The notes: generated by a model from the letters alone, not told the origin. DNA of 64,000 bases from Nothopassalora personata (GCA_033816765.1 CM066288.1:3658001-3722000), one strand, 5' to 3'; positions 1 through 12,761 are shown, counted from the first letter of the stretch. Translations and numbers: made by a program.

Positions 1-376
1 AACGACAATTCCGAGCTTACCACTCGATGGTGGCTTGCCGGCTGATCATTCTTTTACACCCCGGAGCAGTAACTCAGTGTACCTGCGTTGTATTCTCTAC
101 AGGAGTCTACCGGTGCACGACGCGCTCCTTTGAAAGCAATGCCACTTGCTAGACTACTGCTGTGATACTTCCCGGTCCATGTCACGGCAAGATTATGTTG
201 ACGATGGCGTGAATGTCTTCCTTGTGCATATTGAAGGTCTACATTCAAGGCGTGGGAGGATATTGCCCTCACTCGAGCAATCTCCGAAGACACGGCGAGG
301 ACATTTCGACGTGGATATAGCGAGCTGCGTATGCGCGATGACTCTTGAGCTTTGTATTGGGCACCCAGAAACAGAC
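1..376. other. no gene seen
   Basis: This stretch lies beyond the 3' end of the leftmost minus-strand gene. The open frames here look like shadows with no recognisable family, and nothing else could be supported. Confidence 0.5.
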
Positions 377-1183
377 CTATTCCAGCTTCCCATAATCGAT
401 AATCGGCGACAGCAGACCTTGTCGGAATAGGACATGCTTCTCTCGACCAGGGCATCCACAACCACGCCCAGCGACGCACACTTCACAAATGTTGTAACCT
501 TTCTCCGAGATACATTCGCAGCAGTGGTAATAAGCCTGAAAGCTCCCTTCGATGGCACCATCGCAGAACTGGCAGATGGGATTCTTGACGAGTTGAGAGT
601 GCTCGCAGCATCGTGTAAGAATCGGCTGCGTGATTGGCTGTCCCTCCCTACTCAAGAACACGAAAGTCGTCGCACTATCCTGCGGAATACGTTGCGCGTA
701 GTCGACTTGATCGCTATCATGTCGTCCTAGGCCAGGGCGCGCCTTTTTCTTCCTAGCAGTAGAGTGTTTCTGCACCCAGGCTTCAACAGTCGACTGCACA
801 GCTTCCGTGGCTCCAACAAGTCCGAGACTGAAGAGGTCGATAACGCCGGTGACGGGTACCACCGCAAAAGTCATACCCAATGGGATAGTGTAGTCTCGCT
901 TAGTTTTGTCGTAGGGAGGAAGATTACGACGTTTGATTTCTTCTTTGGCCACTTTCACTTTTCTTCTTGCGATGTCGACGGCACGGCTGCTGTATGCTAG
1001 GCCTACACTGGACGCTCCGAGTGTAGGGAGAAGTAGCAGAGTCGACACGCCGATGCCGGTGCCTGCCTTGACTTTGGAACTCAGGGTCGATCGCTCTAGC
1101 TCCCAGAGTGTTGTGGGAGCCATGTCTCTGGCTCTTTGCGCATACTGCTTGTCGCTGAACTTGAAAGTCTCGTCGAACTCCAT
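377..1183 (-). CDS. ZZ-type zinc-finger protein with two hydrophobic segments
   Basis: A single-exon 268-residue protein of unknown function. Two hydrophobic stretches (about residues 40-65 and 100-130) could be membrane segments or buried helices. The last 80 residues carry a Cys-rich module with CQFC, HCCEC, CEVC and CGCPG spaced like a ZZ zinc finger (C-x2-C-D, then an I-x-G turn, then paired cysteines). ZZ fingers usually mediate protein contacts. The start is the first ATG (1181-1183), followed by an acidic N-terminus, and the next gene lies on the same strand 380 bp upstream. The reading frame is convincing. The ZZ assignment is a motif call, and the biological role is not inferred. Confidence 0.65.
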   Translation of the reverse strand: MEFDETFKFSDKQYAQRARDMAPTTLWELERSTLSSKVKAGTGIGVSTLLLLPTLGASSVGLAYSSRAVDIARRKVKVAKEEIKRRNLPPYDKTKRDYTIPLGMTFAVVPVTGVIDLFSLGLVGATEAVQSTVEAWVQKHSTARKKKARPGLGRHDSDQVDYAQRIPQDSATTFVFLSREGQPITQPILTRCCEHSQLVKNPICQFCDGAIEGSFQAYYHCCECISEKGYNICEVCVAGRGCGCPGREKHVLFRQGLLSPIIDYGKLE

Positions 1184-1564
1184 GATTGTGGGTCTGAATG
1201 TGTGTCGGCGGTGAGCTGGGCGTCCGGCATGCGGTAGGCCTGGTCTTTATCAACATCGAAACAGGCCCGGACATATGTGAAGCATAGATTGGGTTCCATG
1301 CCGATCCTCAGCCGCGTCGCAATATGCTTCCAGGTTTGGTCTGGCACTAACCGACATCTGTGAGCTGTAAGCGATGGTCGGGGGCTAAAAGTACCATGTT
1401 GCCAAATTGGGCGCGCTTGCGTCGTGTAACATGTGTTGGTCGCCGCCAACACGTGGTCGATGAGTGGGATATTGCACCATTCAGCACACATGTGCCTTCG
1501 GCCGTTGCAAGTCAAGATTTCATGCATATTTTATCGTAGCTACCTTGAGGCTCTAGGCACCACT

Positions 1565-2599
1565 TTAGAATCTGAAGAGCATTCTAGCAGCATCACTATC
1601 GCCCGCATCAGGAGCAGGGGTCTTGTTCTTCGCAGCGGGGCTACCATGTGCAAAAAATAGCACCTTGATAGCGATCGCAAAGCCTGCGTGCAATGCAATT
1701 ACCACAATCAGCAACGCCTTCGAGGTCTTTGCATCCGTGGCCGAGACCACAGGATACAGGTTCCTGAACAGGAAAAGTCCCGAGTATGCCAGTCCAACTC
1801 CTACGAACGCGTAGTTGAGCGCTGTGTGGTGTTAGTATAGCTAACTTCAGATGTTGGCATGCCACCTCCACTCACCAGAGATGTTGCTCCAGCTAACGAG
1901 CGCGACGGGTATCCAAATCAAGTTGGCGTATCCGTAGAGACTCCAGCACTCCAACAAGTTCGAGCTCTCGCTGCCGAACCACTTGAGCACTCCCCATAGT
2001 CCCAGCGGCACAAAGATCAGGTATCCATAGACCAACCCCGCGGCTCCACTCAACAGCCTGAAGTCGTACGCAAAGTGGTCCTTCCCTTGGTATGCCAGGT
2101 ACTGACTTATTGTGCCGGTGAGGAATAGAATAACCACCACTGTTGTTGCAATCCAGAATGGTCCATAGAGGTCTGGATTGCCTTCCATGACATCGAGGAA
2201 GTTCTGGCGCGGGTATAGTGTGCTGCGGCATCGGTGAAGAATTTGCATCGAGTCCACATCGAAGAATTGCTGGTAGAAGGCTATGCTCCAGAGATATCGT
2301 TTTGAGGAAGAGGAGGGTTGTCGCGGGGGGTTGAGGAAGGAAGCATTTTGGCTGTCGGCGGGGATCTTGTTGCGCGCGTTGTTGTTCTCGAATGCTGTAT
2401 GCAATGATTAGCTATGTCGTATGGATCTGGTCTGCGTCCCTGACATACTGGAGTTGTGAAATTCGAGGTCGTCGTTCAGGTCTGTGTGGCCGAGATCTCC
2501 CTGCAGTCGCGTCAGTCCGGACTGTCTATCGCACTCTTTCTTGTCCTCTACCTCTGCATCCACATCCACCACCACATCGTAACCTTGCCGCCCTGACAT
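1565..2599 (-). CDS. Yip1-domain Golgi membrane protein, YIPF1/YIPF2 type
   Basis: Four exons on the minus strand: 2599-2552, 2500-2449, 2394-1876 and 1821-1565, giving 291 residues. Introns are 51, 54 and 54 nt with GT-AG ends; the last has a TACTAAC branch site. The N-terminus is soluble and acidic. It is followed by the family signatures FYQQFFDVD and NPDLYGPFWI, then about five hydrophobic spans. The C-terminal exon restores two membrane spans that the longest single frame lacks. Yip1-family proteins bind Rab GTPases and act in ER-Golgi and Golgi trafficking. The first intron is a multiple of three with no stop, so a 17-residue longer form could be mistaken for the protein. Family assignment is confident; the first intron slightly less so. 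Confidence 0.85.
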
Positions 2600-4421
2600 C
2601 TTCGCGATGGTCTTCAGTGTTGGCTGGAAGAAGTGGACTTATGATGTTGTCTGACTTGACTTCACCTACAGGCAGCTTGCGAAACGTGGTAGGACGCGCG
2701 AGGCGTGACAGGGATTATGCGGCCCGAGCGCCCGCGATCACGACGTTCCTTCCCATCTCCAAGATCACATGTCTCTCTCCTCCCATCACTCACTTACAAC
2801 AGTGGCCTGTATACTTGTTTCGTCAACTCAATCATGTCGGTGGAAAGTACGGCAATGTATCGTCATGCTGTCTCACGCCATACACACTCTGCTTCTTCCC
2901 ACTGTTGTTTCCGCTATGGACAAGCAGGACATTTCGTTCTTGTGCGCTAGCAGTGGTACCACCCACACTGGCTGATATAGATGTCGCTTAAGGAGAGTAT
3001 GACCGCAATCTCTCACTCTTATGACGTGTCCAACGCCCTCAGATGCTGCTCACAGCTCTTGCGAATCGGGGAGATGACATTTGCACAGCAACATCCGAGC
3101 GCGAGGATCCCACGCTTCACCGGGTGCCAAGACACAAAGTGTTAAGCCAATACGACGGATCACTTGCCCTGCAGGGTCTCCAGAGAAAGCTGCGACTTGT
3201 GGCTGAATGTCTTCCATTGAGAGCCTTACACCGCAACAGCATGGTCCCAGAGGACACGATGGAAGACGGCTGGAGTCAACCCGTCCAGCATCTACGACTA
3301 AGGGGCAATGCAACAGACTGATCCTCGTGTATCTGATACCTATCTACGGAGGACTCGTGACCCTGCAAGCCTTCTGCGTAGCAGAGTTGCGAAGCAGAGT
3401 GAGCCAAGAAAACTGCGGCGAGAGAGTTCGACAAAATTCACGGCGTGGTCCATCCTCCATTGCAATCAGCATGTAACGATAGCTAGGCTTGACGATGGAA
3501 CACGGCAAGTAAGAGCCGGAACGATGACTTGGAGCTCACCGATTCGCAGGCGGTCTAATCCTCGTGGCGTGGCACATTATCAGGAGAAACGATAAAGTGC
3601 TTGGAGCCAAAGCAAGGATAATCTTCTGTCAAATACAACAACACCGCGCGTGAGACTGCAATTTCTGCACCGCTGTGCTGCGTACTCCCGTTGCAGCAAC
3701 TCTTCCCGGCGGTCAAGTCAGAGGCGCTTTGCCTTCGGTTCATTCGGCTGAGCCCTGAATGTTACTGCGATCGATCGTGAAATCAAGCTCACACCAAGAA
3801 CTGGCATGATGCTTCATGCAAAGCTTGTCAACGCACCATGAGCTGGTGATCAGCATCACCTTTGAGCTTCTGGTCCACCGCATTGCGATCTTGTGGCGCC
3901 CTTCGATTGCTGGGTCTCCGCCACGCAACGCTTGCTCCGTTGAAGCCGCCTGGGCACGCGATCGTTTGTGAGGGCAGGCAGGCGTTGAACAACGGACAAT
4001 TTCCTGCAGACGATGATGATCGGCTGCTCTGCGATGACGCTGGAGATCGGCCAAGGTGGTTCGAGTTGTAGCTGTAGGAGCTACGTCATGGGTTCTTTTG
4101 CCTCACCACTATAAGCTCTGTAAATGATGCCGGGATGGCGATTCCATATACCAGGGAGGCTAGGATGCGGATTGGAGGATCAGAGCACAAGCCGGAGATA
4201 CTTGATGACAGGATCGAAATAATATTTGGCATCGCGTGTGCGTCGTCTATTTGAAAATTCCAAGTCATGGCCCAGTCCATATCGAGAATGTGCCGCGTTT
4301 ACGTACAGTTTTCTGACCTTCCATCGAACGCCACGCTACGCAGGCTTCTTGAAACTCCAATCCATGCATTTCCCGGATCAATTGCAACGCCATAATGCCT
4401 CATGAGGGATCCTTGTGCTGC
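2600..4421. other. 1.8 kb without a recognisable gene
   Basis: This holds the promoter of the YIPF gene on its left and the 3' end of nitrate reductase on its right. Several open frames of 60-200 codons exist on both strands. Their translations are rich in Ser, Arg, His and Cys, lack domains and overlap each other, as expected of chance frames. No tRNA, repeat or transposon signature was seen. Confidence 0.5.
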
Positions 4422-7134
4422 TCAGAAAAACAATAGCTCATCATCCTTCCAACCCATCTCCAGCAGCGCCTTATGACAGCTCTTCTCCAGAGCTTCCGGC
4501 CCACAAATCAGTACCATTGCCTCTCCATCTTGGTGCACGCTACGGTCAGCATGATCCTTCAACAGCGGCGCAGCAATCCGGCCTTTGAGACCGTGCCAGT
4601 CTTCCGGCGCCTTGGTCAAAGTGTACAGCAACTTGCACCTGTCCGCGTTATCTGCTGCAAATTGATCCAGTTCCGCCTTGCATAAAATATCTTCCAGCAT
4701 TCGATTGCCATCGAGCACGACGCAGTGTGTAGGGTCGTCCTTGTCCTGCATTACAGCTCGGAGGACTTGGTAGATCGGTGTGATGCCACTGCCACCACAG
4801 ATCATGTAGAACTTCTTGATGTTGCGCTCGACGTTGTTGACAGCGCAGCGTCCTTTGCCACGGTATTCGAATTTGCCGATCGGACCTTTGAAATCGATAT
4901 AGTGCCCTACTGGAATCGCATCCAGTGCTTTGCTCATTTTGCCGCCTGGCTTTTCGTCGGTGTCGAGGTATAGCTTGACTAGTATGTCCATGTAGCCTTT
5001 CTTGGTGGTTTGTGAAATGGGTGTGTAACTCCTAATGATTGCTTCCCGAGTCACCGGGTCCTGTAATCGAATCATGAGATGCTGTCCGGTGGGCAGTCCG
5101 AGTGTTTGGTCTTCGTGATCCAGCTTGACGGAGAATACTCTTGTGTCCCAAGATACTCTCTCCTTAAAATGAAGAACGCCCTTCTTCCATGCCCGTGGCT
5201 CAAGGAATGTTGGTGAGGGTTCAGCATTTGCGTCTGGCTGGACCCCCTCGCCGGACAGTGCAGCTCGCGCTTCTTCTTCAAGCGTGCCGATGTGATAAGA
5301 CGGCATCATGGCTTTCGCTGTCTCGCTATCTGCTGATGCGTTAGCTGGATGGGGAACGTTCGAGCACGGTTCTGTACTTACGGATCGCCATGAACTCATC
5401 TGTTCCATCGAGACCAGCCGAGGATACGATGCTTTGAGCACCGCCTGGGTGACCTTCCAAGAACGCCGTCCCGTCGTAAACCTCACCGTTCACTACAAAC
5501 CAAGGCGCTTCAGCGTTACCATGCTTTCGTAAGTCATTAATGGTAATCTTCAGTTTGACATCATCCTTGGTCATCTTCACATCAGCAGCAGCTTCCACGA
5601 CAGGCGCCTCTGTGAGTTCGCCACCGATTTGCTCGGCCCAGTATCCATTGCTGAGATTACCACCTGCGGCTTTGACTCTCTCCATCCAGCCTCCAGGCAT
5701 CAGCGCTGGCTGTGTCGGATGCTCAAAGCGCAGGTAGTCACCCTCCTTGGAGATAGCGATGCGATACCAAGGGTTGTTCATCATGCCAAGAACGCTCCAG
5801 TACATGTCTCGAGGCTGAAGATTCATGCTCTCGTCCATGGCGCGAACCAGGATGTCCTTTGAGTCTGCAAGGTCAGTTACAGCAACATCGATGTTCCAGA
5901 AGCACCAGCAGAATGACGCCTCTCGCCAACTGAAGTCAAGCGTGCCGCCGAGCAGCTTCTGTGGCCTTGCGTCTCTATAACGATCTTCCGCATAATCAAC
6001 ATTGGCAAGACGCCAAGTCTTGCCCTTGTCTAAGGAGACCTCAACTCTTGAGACTCGTCGCCCACCACCGCCGTACGCATAACCCCTCACTCGATAATTC
6101 TGTTGAGCACCAACGAGCGCAAGCTGCTCTTCATGAGCAGGGTATGCAATTGCAGAGTTCGTGCTTAAGTCGTAAATCGCATAGCGTTCGTCCATCCACC
6201 ACTTTGGCTCGTTGGCCGACTCCTCGGGCGAAACCATGGTCGGTAGCACCCTGTTATCGTACATGTGGTACCAGTTGTCGCTCGGTTCAGCCGTGACGAT
6301 GAGCTTCTTCAGCCACTTCACGCTCCGGCCACCAATCTGACCTGGAACGACTACTCGGAGAGGCCTCCCGTGATCGGGTCGCAGCGTCTCGCCGTTCATG
6401 CCATGGGCCAGCATCATGCCTCTGTTTTCGTCCAGAACCCAGTTCAGCTTCACAGACGTGCCGTAGAATCCATTCGGTAGTTTGTCTGCGCCCTCCATGC
6501 ATACATATCTCGCCCCTCTTCTTGGCCTGGCCTTGCGAATTACGTCTCCCATGATGACACCGGTGAACAAAGCGGTCGATACACCAGCGGCTCCCCATGA
6601 GAAGCCTTTCGTCTTACGCACCACATTCTGTTCCTTTCTTCGATTACCTGCGCATACCAACGTGACGGGATAAGTATGTTGTTCATACTGCTCCGTCAGC
6701 TCGCGTAGTGTCAAGGTGAACGGGTTCTCGACCATGCCCTCGACGCTGAACTCCCAGTCAGGTATCTCTTGGGCTTTGACTTGCGGTACAGCGCCATGGT
6801 TCCGCACATAGAATAGCTCCGGGCTGGTCAAGAATCCTTGATTGTAAAGATCTGATAACGGAGCCTCAACATTGAATGGATGCACGCCAGTCAGTCGTAT
6901 TAACCTGGGATCCCGCGGTAGCCAACCATCTGGTGTCTTCTTGTCCTGGTCGAGTACTGCTATCGGTTCTTCTGTTGGGGGCGGCAGTGGGAAACCGGGA
7001 GCACTGTGCTCTCCAGTCGAATCGCTATCTGACCCCTCGACATCGCTGTGATCCGAGTCGGGTGGTGTGGGCAGAAGGTCGACTGTCCTTGGCAGATGTT
7101 TTTCATCTTTTTGCGCAAGAGGAAAGGTGCTCAT
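4422..7134 (-). CDS. niaD: nitrate reductase [NADPH]
   Basis: Reduces nitrate to nitrite with NADPH, the first step of nitrate assimilation, in the cytosol. Two exons (7134-5382 and 5329-4422) give 886 residues, the usual length. Domains in order: disordered acidic N-terminus (1-60); molybdopterin domain (about 80-480) with the Mo-ligand Cys161 in TLVCAGNRRKEQN; cytochrome b5 domain (about 520-600) with heme ligand His562 in GHPGG and the second ligand His585; then FAD and NADPH domains with RSYTP, GGSGITP and CGPEAL, ending in ELLFF. The 52 nt intron (5381-5330) has donor GTAAGT and splits the His585 codon. It is divergent from nitrite reductase across a shared promoter carrying GATA and NirA-type motifs. 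Family and function are certain. Confidence 0.97.
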
Positions 7135-7393
7135 GATGACGGTGAAAGGGCAAAGGGGGCAAGGAGCAGCACCAAAGAAAGCGATTCAACTGTAGGTGAA
7201 CAGTAGACACGCCGCCAGCTCAATGTTGGCTACGAGTATTACTGCATGAGATGCGAGGCTACAGCGGCTGAGCGCGACTTGCGAGGCAGTAGTGGCGGTC
7301 TATTATGTGCAATACTGGAGACCGAAGATGGCGTAATGCTTGCATTTGCTTGTGACATCTCCTGGGAAATGCTGTGCCATATTGCAGACATGA

Positions 7394-7401
7394 CCGCGGA
7401 G
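7394..7401 (-). promoter_or_regulatory. NirA-type site
   Basis: CCGCGGAG on the plus strand is CTCCGCGG on the minus strand, a full match to the NirA consensus CTCCGHGG. It lies about 260 bp upstream of the nitrate reductase ATG. Binding is inferred from the motif only. Confidence 0.5.
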
Positions 7402-7802
7402 ACATGACATCGCTGCGCACTGCCCCTGCAAACTTGGACGTCCAGGCTGATCGGATGAGCAGAGTTGAGTTCTGCAGATGCTAGCCTGGTCCTCGTTCTT
7501 ATCGTGCTGCGTCCAAAAGCGGCAAAGGCGGGTTCTTTGGCTGGCGACCGGCATCGGTGCTGTTCGGAGAGCAGTCAGCAAAGCAAAAGAGGCTTGATGA
7601 ACTGTCAGACTCGACTTTATTAGACTGTGTAGAAGGTTGACGCTGAGGTCATCTCGCGTCATTTCCAAATAGTGTGAACGGATGATGAGCGGCTGTCGGG
7701 ACAGCAAAGAACTAACAGCTCGGAAATACGGCATACCATAGCAGCGACATCAATGTGCCAAGCGACGCGCTAGTTCTAGCTCTGCTCCTGGACTTCACGT
7801 CT

Positions 7803-7852
7803 GATAAGGACGACCAGTCAACGCCGCTGTCTTTATCGCTATCGTGCCTATC
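7803..7852. promoter_or_regulatory. cluster of four GATA (AreA/Nit2-type) motifs
   Basis: GATA or TATC occurs at 7803, 7834, 7840 and 7849. In context they read TGATAA, CGATAA, CGATAG and TGATAG, all matching HGATAR. Four sites in 50 bp is far denser than the rest of the interval. Clustered sites of this kind are typical targets of AreA/Nit2 nitrogen regulators. Confidence 0.65.
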
Positions 7853-7968
7853 AGCAAGAACGACGCGGAGAAGCCACCAGGCTTCACATGGCATTGCATG
7901 GCCGATGGCAGTGGCGTCAGGCCTGTGGTCAGTCAGCACGTGCATGCTCGTTGGTCGCAGTCACAATC

Positions 7969-7972
7969 GATA
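7969..7972 (+). promoter_or_regulatory. additional GATA motif
   Basis: CGATAA matches HGATAR and lies about 225 bp upstream of the nitrite reductase ATG. It is a single site, supported mainly by its position in the shared promoter. Confidence 0.4.
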
Positions 7973-7997
7973 ACAGCAATGCCATCGATATTGCTTT

Positions 7998-8005
7998 CTC
8001 CGAGG
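7998..8005 (+). promoter_or_regulatory. NirA-type site
   Basis: CTCCGAGG is a full match to CTCCGHGG and lies about 190 bp upstream of the nitrite reductase ATG, close to the single GATA site at 7969. The adjacency of a NirA site and a GATA site fits the known synergy of the two regulators. Confidence 0.55.
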
Positions 8006-8193
8006 GGTACCAATAGGTTTGGGTGACACTTGCATATGGCCACAATATGCTCAGAGGCAAATCGCTGCGTCTATAGTAAAGGTGCGCATCATCCGCGCGA
8101 AAGTGCCCTCGCAGCGTTCTGTAGGTGTTGTCGTTCTCATTCACTCCCACTGCCTTTGCAGCCTTGATGCGCTCACCTTGAAATCTGGACAAC

Positions 8194-11100
8194 ATGAGCA
8201 ACACCGGGTGGAACGACGCCGAGGCGAACGTCTTGCCTGAGAAGGTCGAGGATCTGGAAGCGAACGGGGAGATCCCCAATGGCACGAAGCGGACCAAGGT
8301 TGTAGTGGTTGGCCTGGGAATGGTTGGCATCAGCTTCATCGAAAAGTTGCTGAAGCTGGATGTGAAGAAGAGAGAATACGACATCGTCGTCATTGGTGAA
8401 GAGCAGCATCTGGCATACAACCGTGTCGGCCTGACGAGTTTCTTCCAACATCGCGAGGTCGAGAACTTATACCTCAATCCAGCATCGTGGTACGCTTCCA
8501 TGCCCGAGGGGTCTTTGTCATACCACCTCAACACCCTAGTCACATCAATCGATACCGAGCAGAGAAGCGTGGAGACAGCTAATGGGAACACAATACCCTA
8601 CGATATCCTCGTGCTGGCAACAGGCTCCAACGCCTTGCTCCCACGCCACACGCCTGGCCACGATGCCAATGGTGTCTTCGTGTACAGGACCATTGAAGAC
8701 TTGCAGAACCTCATTGAGTTCTCTGCCACGAAGAGGGGATCTACAGGAGCTGTGGTCGGTGGAGGTTTGCTCGGTCTCGAGGCAGCGAAGGCAATGATGG
8801 ACCTCGAGGAGTTCGGCAAAGTCAAGTTGATCGAGCGCAACAGATGGCTTCTGAGCCGACAGCTTGACGGCGATGCCGGCGGCATGGTCGTCGAACAAGT
8901 TCGACAACTTGGCTTAGACGTCTTGCTCAGCAAGCGCGTCGGCAAGATCAACATAGACGAGAACAACAACGTGGTCGGCGTCACCTTCGAGGATGGCGAG
9001 TCAATGGACTGCAGCACAATATGTTTCGCTATCGGCATCAAAGCACGCGACGACTTGGCCCGGAAGGCTGGCATCCAGTGCGCCGATAGGAATGGCGGCA
9101 TCATCATAAACGACAGCCTTAGTACATCGGCAAAGGACGTCTACGCGATTGGAGAATGCGCCAGCTGGGAGAACCAGACTTTCGGCCTCATTGCCCCCGG
9201 CATCGAGATGGCCGATGTCCTGGCGTTCAACTTGACACAAGCAAAAGCACACACCCCACGGAAGTTCAAACGACCTGACCTCAGCACGAAGCTCAAGCTA
9301 CTAGGTGTAGAAGTGGCAAGCTTCGGTGACTTCTTTGCTGACCGTGATGGACCTAAAGAGCTACCCGGTCGGGGGAATAAGAAAGAAGGCATGCAGAGAT
9401 CCGACAGCAAGCTGGATAACCTCACCAATGGGGCTAAACCTTCCCCAGTCAAGGCATTGACATACAAAGACCCATTCCAGCAGATATACAAGAAGTACTT
9501 GTTCACCCTGGACGGCAAGTACCTTCTCGGTGGCATGATGATTGGTGATACCAAGGACTACGTCAAGCTTGTGCCAATGGTGACGAAGCAGAAACCTCTT
9601 GAGGTTCCACCATCAGAGTTCATTGTCGGCAAGAACTCGGGCGACGATGACGCTGATGACTTGGATGACGATACGCAAATCTGCTCGTGCCACAACGTGA
9701 CCAAAGGTGGCGTCGTGAAAAGTGTCAAGGACGGAACCTGTAAGTCCATTGGAGACGTGAAATCCTGCACAAAGGCTGGGACTGGTTGTGGCGGCTGTAT
9801 GCCACTGGTGCAGACCATCTTCAACAAGACAATGGCTTCACTGGGTGTCGAGGTCAAGAACCATTTATGCCCACACTTCGAATACTCGCGAGCAGACTTG
9901 TTCAACATCATCTATGTGAAGAAGCTGCAGAAGTTTGCGGACGTGATGAAGGAGTGTGGAAAGGCGCCTGATTCGGTTGGTTGTGAGGCATGTAAGCCTA
10001 CAATCGGATCTATCATGGCCTCACTGTACAATAAACACATCATCGACGACGACCGACGAGGATTGCAAGACACGAACGACCGCTTCCTTGCCAACATTCA
10101 GCGCAACGGCACATTCTCCGTTGTCCCACGAGTGTCGGGTGGCGAGATCACTGCCGACAAACTTATCGTTATTGGCACAGTTGCAAAGAAATTCGGACTA
10201 TACTGCAAGATCACTGGTGGGCAGCGAATAGACATGTTCGGCGCCAAGAAACAAGACCTACCCCAGATATGGCAAGAGCTGATCGACGGTGGCATGGAAT
10301 CCGGACATGCATACGCGAAGAGCTTGCGAACAGTCAAGTCGTGCGTGGGTACAACATGGTGTCGTTTCGGTATCGGTGATTCCGTTGGCATGGCCGTCCG
10401 GCTTGAAGAGCGATACAAAAGTATACGTTCTCCACACAAGATGAAAGGAGGTGTCTCTGGGTGTGTGCGAGAGTGTGCCGAAGCTCAGAACAAGGACTTT
10501 GGTCTGATCGCGACAGAGAAGGGCTTCAACGTCTTCGTTGGTGGCAATGGAGGCGCAAAGCCACGGCATAGCGAACTTCTGGCGAAGGACGTGCCGCCTG
10601 ATGATGTGATCCCGATCATTGATCGTTACCTCATGTTCTACATGCGCACAGCAGACAAGCTCCAGCGAACAGCACGATGGGTGGAGAACCTGCCTGGTGG
10701 AATTACGTACCTGAGGAAAGTCGTTCTCGAAGACAGCCTCGGCATCTGTGCAGAACTCGAGAAGCAGATGCAGGACATTGTCGGGTCTTTCTTCTGTGAG
10801 TGGACTGAGGTTCTTAATGACCCCAAGAAGAAGTCTCTCTTTACACAATTCGGCAACACAAAGGAGACCGTCGATACCGTGGAGAAGGTCAAGGAGCGAG
10901 AACAGCAGAGACCAGCTTACTGGCCGAGCGAATCTGTGAAGGAAGACTTCAGAGGCACAAAATGGAGCACTCTATCGTGGCAACCACTTGCCCGCTGCGA
11001 CCAGTTCAGCGACTCGCCCACAGGCTCCAGCGTACCTGTCAAACGCGGTGACACACAACTTGCAATCTTCAAGGTGAAGGGCAAGTACTACGCCACCCAA

Positions 11101-11538
11101 CAAATGTGCCCGCACAAGCGTGCTTTCGTGCTGAGCGATGGTCTCATCGGCGAGGACCAGAAGACGAACAAGCTCTGGGTCAGCTGTCCAATGCACAAGC
11201 GAAATTACACCATGAACGGCGAGGAGGCAGGCAAGTGCAGCAACGACGATCAGGTCAACATTGCTACCTTCCCGGTGGAAGCGAGGGAAGATGGTATGGT
11301 GTACGTCAAGTTGCCACCAATCGAGGAGCTTGACAATGTCCTTGGCACGGAGAAGTTCAAGGTCAAAAAGGACGAGACTGAGAAGAGCAGTCCGTTCGAG
11401 GCTCTGGATAAGAAGTTCAAAATGAAGGGTCGAAAGCCGTTTGCGACGAGCCATCTGCATGATGGTCTTGGAGAGCATGGCAAGGCGCAGGCTATATTGG
11501 CTGGTGGTGAGGGAGGAAGCGGTGGCATCGATTGGTAG
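8194..11538 (+). CDS. niiA: nitrite reductase [NAD(P)H], siroheme type
   Basis: Reduces nitrite to ammonium using six electrons from NAD(P)H; cytosolic, second step of nitrate assimilation. One uninterrupted exon encodes 1114 residues. Domains in order: FAD-binding [10 protein letters not shown] (about 35-45); NAD(P)-binding [10 protein letters not shown] (about 190); BFD-type [2Fe-2S] cysteines in CSCHN and CGGCMP (about 500-535); ferredoxin-like and siroheme/4Fe-4S half-domains with CVGTTWC and CVREC (about 715-760); C-terminal Rieske domain with CPHKR and CPMHKR (about 970-1015). All four [4Fe-4S]/siroheme cysteines and both Rieske Cys-His pairs are present, so the enzyme looks intact. The NirB-NirD fusion is the normal fungal architecture. 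It is co-regulated with nitrate reductase from the shared promoter. Confidence 0.97.
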   Translation: MSNTGWNDAEANVLPEKVEDLEANGEIPNGTKRTKVVVVGLGMVGISFIEKLLKLDVKKREYDIVVIGEEQHLAYNRVGLTSFFQHREVENLYLNPASWYASMPEGSLSYHLNTLVTSIDTEQRSVETANGNTIPYDILVLATGSNALLPRHTPGHDANGVFVYRTIEDLQNLIEFSATKRGSTGAVVGGGLLGLEAAKAMMDLEEFGKVKLIERNRWLLSRQLDGDAGGMVVEQVRQLGLDVLLSKRVGKINIDENNNVVGVTFEDGESMDCSTICFAIGIKARDDLARKAGIQCADRNGGIIINDSLSTSAKDVYAIGECASWENQTFGLIAPGIEMADVLAFNLTQAKAHTPRKFKRPDLSTKLKLLGVEVASFGDFFADRDGPKELPGRGNKKEGMQRSDSKLDNLTNGAKPSPVKALTYKDPFQQIYKKYLFTLDGKYLLGGMMIGDTKDYVKLVPMVTKQKPLEVPPSEFIVGKNSGDDDADDLDDDTQICSCHNVTKGGVVKSVKDGTCKSIGDVKSCTKAGTGCGGCMPLVQTIFNKTMASLGVEVKNHLCPHFEYSRADLFNIIYVKKLQKFADVMKECGKAPDSVGCEACKPTIGSIMASLYNKHIIDDDRRGLQDTNDRFLANIQRNGTFSVVPRVSGGEITADKLIVIGTVAKKFGLYCKITGGQRIDMFGAKKQDLPQIWQELIDGGMESGHAYAKSLRTVKSCVGTTWCRFGIGDSVGMAVRLEERYKSIRSPHKMKGGVSGCVRECAEAQNKDFGLIATEKGFNVFVGGNGGAKPRHSELLAKDVPPDDVIPIIDRYLMFYMRTADKLQRTARWVENLPGGITYLRKVVLEDSLGICAELEKQMQDIVGSFFCEWTEVLNDPKKKSLFTQFGNTKETVDTVEKVKEREQQRPAYWPSESVKEDFRGTKWSTLSWQPLARCDQFSDSPTGSSVPVKRGDTQLAIFKVKGKYYATQQMCPHKRAFVLSDGLIGEDQKTNKLWVSCPMHKRNYTMNGEEAGKCSNDDQVNIATFPVEAREDGMVYVKLPPIEELDNVLGTEKFKVKKDETEKSSPFEALDKKFKMKGRKPFATSHLHDGLGEHGKAQAILAGGEGGSGGIDW

Positions 11539-11656
11539 ACGCAGTACAGCAGCGTGCGGCATAAACCTTGACATTTGAGGCATCCTGCCACTCAGCACCT
11601 CCGGACTCTGTTGTGCCGATTGGCAGGATCTTTTCATCCAACACGACCCGTCAATG

Positions 11657-12467
11657 CTATTCCACCCAGCATACCCGGGTCGACGGATCCATACGCTGCC
11701 CGCATTGCGTGCAATAGGTCTGTACATGCGCATTGATCTCCATGAACCGTGCGTCGCCACAATGTGAACATGTCGACCATTTGCCGGCCTGGCGTGAATG
11801 TTCATGGTTGTTAAGCATCATCATGCAGCGCCTCAGCAAGTCTGAGTCATCCTCAAGCAGCATCATGAAGTCCACGTGCTCTACAAGATGCGCGAGGCAG
11901 CGACTTAACAACTTCTTCTCCGACGGAAATAAATTTCGCGTTGATCGCATCGATGCCATCGGCTCTCAAGGCCTCAAGTACCTCAATTACCTCTGCTGAG
12001 TCTGACAGACTTTTCAGAATCGCGGATAGGCATATCAAACTCTTTTCCTGCAATTCGACCACGAGGTACTCAGAGCGGTGCGATATATCTCGAATTGGGG
12101 CCACCAGTGTTCCCATCCTCTCAAATCTTCACCAGTCCTTCGGTAATCGACATTGTAAATGTAACGTAGCATGGCACGAACAGCCATCGGGTCATCTCCT
12201 GCTGAACTGATTCGTCTCTGCTCATCTCACCTTGAAGCGCGACTCGCCCAACAGCTTTTCGAAGTATTCTGACGCGCAATATAGGACGTTTCGGTGGCAT
12301 TTGATAGATTGATCGCCGAACACGATTTCAAGATCAGAAAGCTTGTCTCTGTCAAAGAGCTTGGCCCGGTCGACGTGAGACGACAGGCTGGCTTGTGCTT
12401 TTTTATACGGGCGCGTACGTTGAACTACTGCCATCCCATGAGCTTCGCGTTCATGGTCACGGGTCAT
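11657..12467 (-). pseudogene. BTB/POZ-domain protein, frame-broken
   Basis: Three pieces of one minus-strand protein lie in different frames. 12467-12222 gives the start of a BTB domain (SDLEIVFGDQSIKCHRNVL, then YFEKLLGESRFK). About 12215-12090 continues it (DDPMAVRAMLRYIYNVDY, FEIYRTA). 12085-11860 gives EYLVVELQEKSLICL, and a last piece ends in paired CxxC motifs at about 11680-11740. The second-to-third shift occurs within a few bases, so an intron cannot explain it. The first gap is only about 32 nt, too short for a fungal intron. Fungal BTB proteins are numerous and often adaptors of cullin ligases. A recent pseudogene is likeliest; assembly indels are the alternative. Confidence 0.6.
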
Positions 12468-12761
12468 GCGTCTGAGCCCATCTGACTGCTACAATTTTCA
12501 GTCCATAGGCAGACCAACAGGGTTGACCGCATAATATGTCTATTCTCTGAATGAAGCAAGGAGCATGACAGGGATCTTGTGCACCGTGGAGATAAGGTTG
12601 TCCCTGACAACAATCGCCTCACCAATAATTTAGCCGGTAAACAGACGTACGTCGTCTTCGTGGAAGAAACGTCGCCGACCAGATATCTCATGAGCATGGT
12701 GCAGACCATTTCTTGCGACGTTGTAGCTGTGTAGAGCTACCACGGCTCATGTCTGGTATCG

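Larger units (their letters stand above)
7135..8193. promoter_or_regulatory. bidirectional nitrate reductase/nitrite reductase promoter
   Basis: This 1.06 kb gene-free interval lies between the two divergent start codons. It contains a tight group of GATA motifs, another single GATA, and two matches to the NirA consensus CTCCGHGG, each listed separately. In Aspergillus the orthologous niiA-niaD interval is activated jointly by the GATA factor AreA and the nitrate-specific NirA, so joint nitrogen control is inferred here. The open frames inside look like chance frames. Confidence 0.8.
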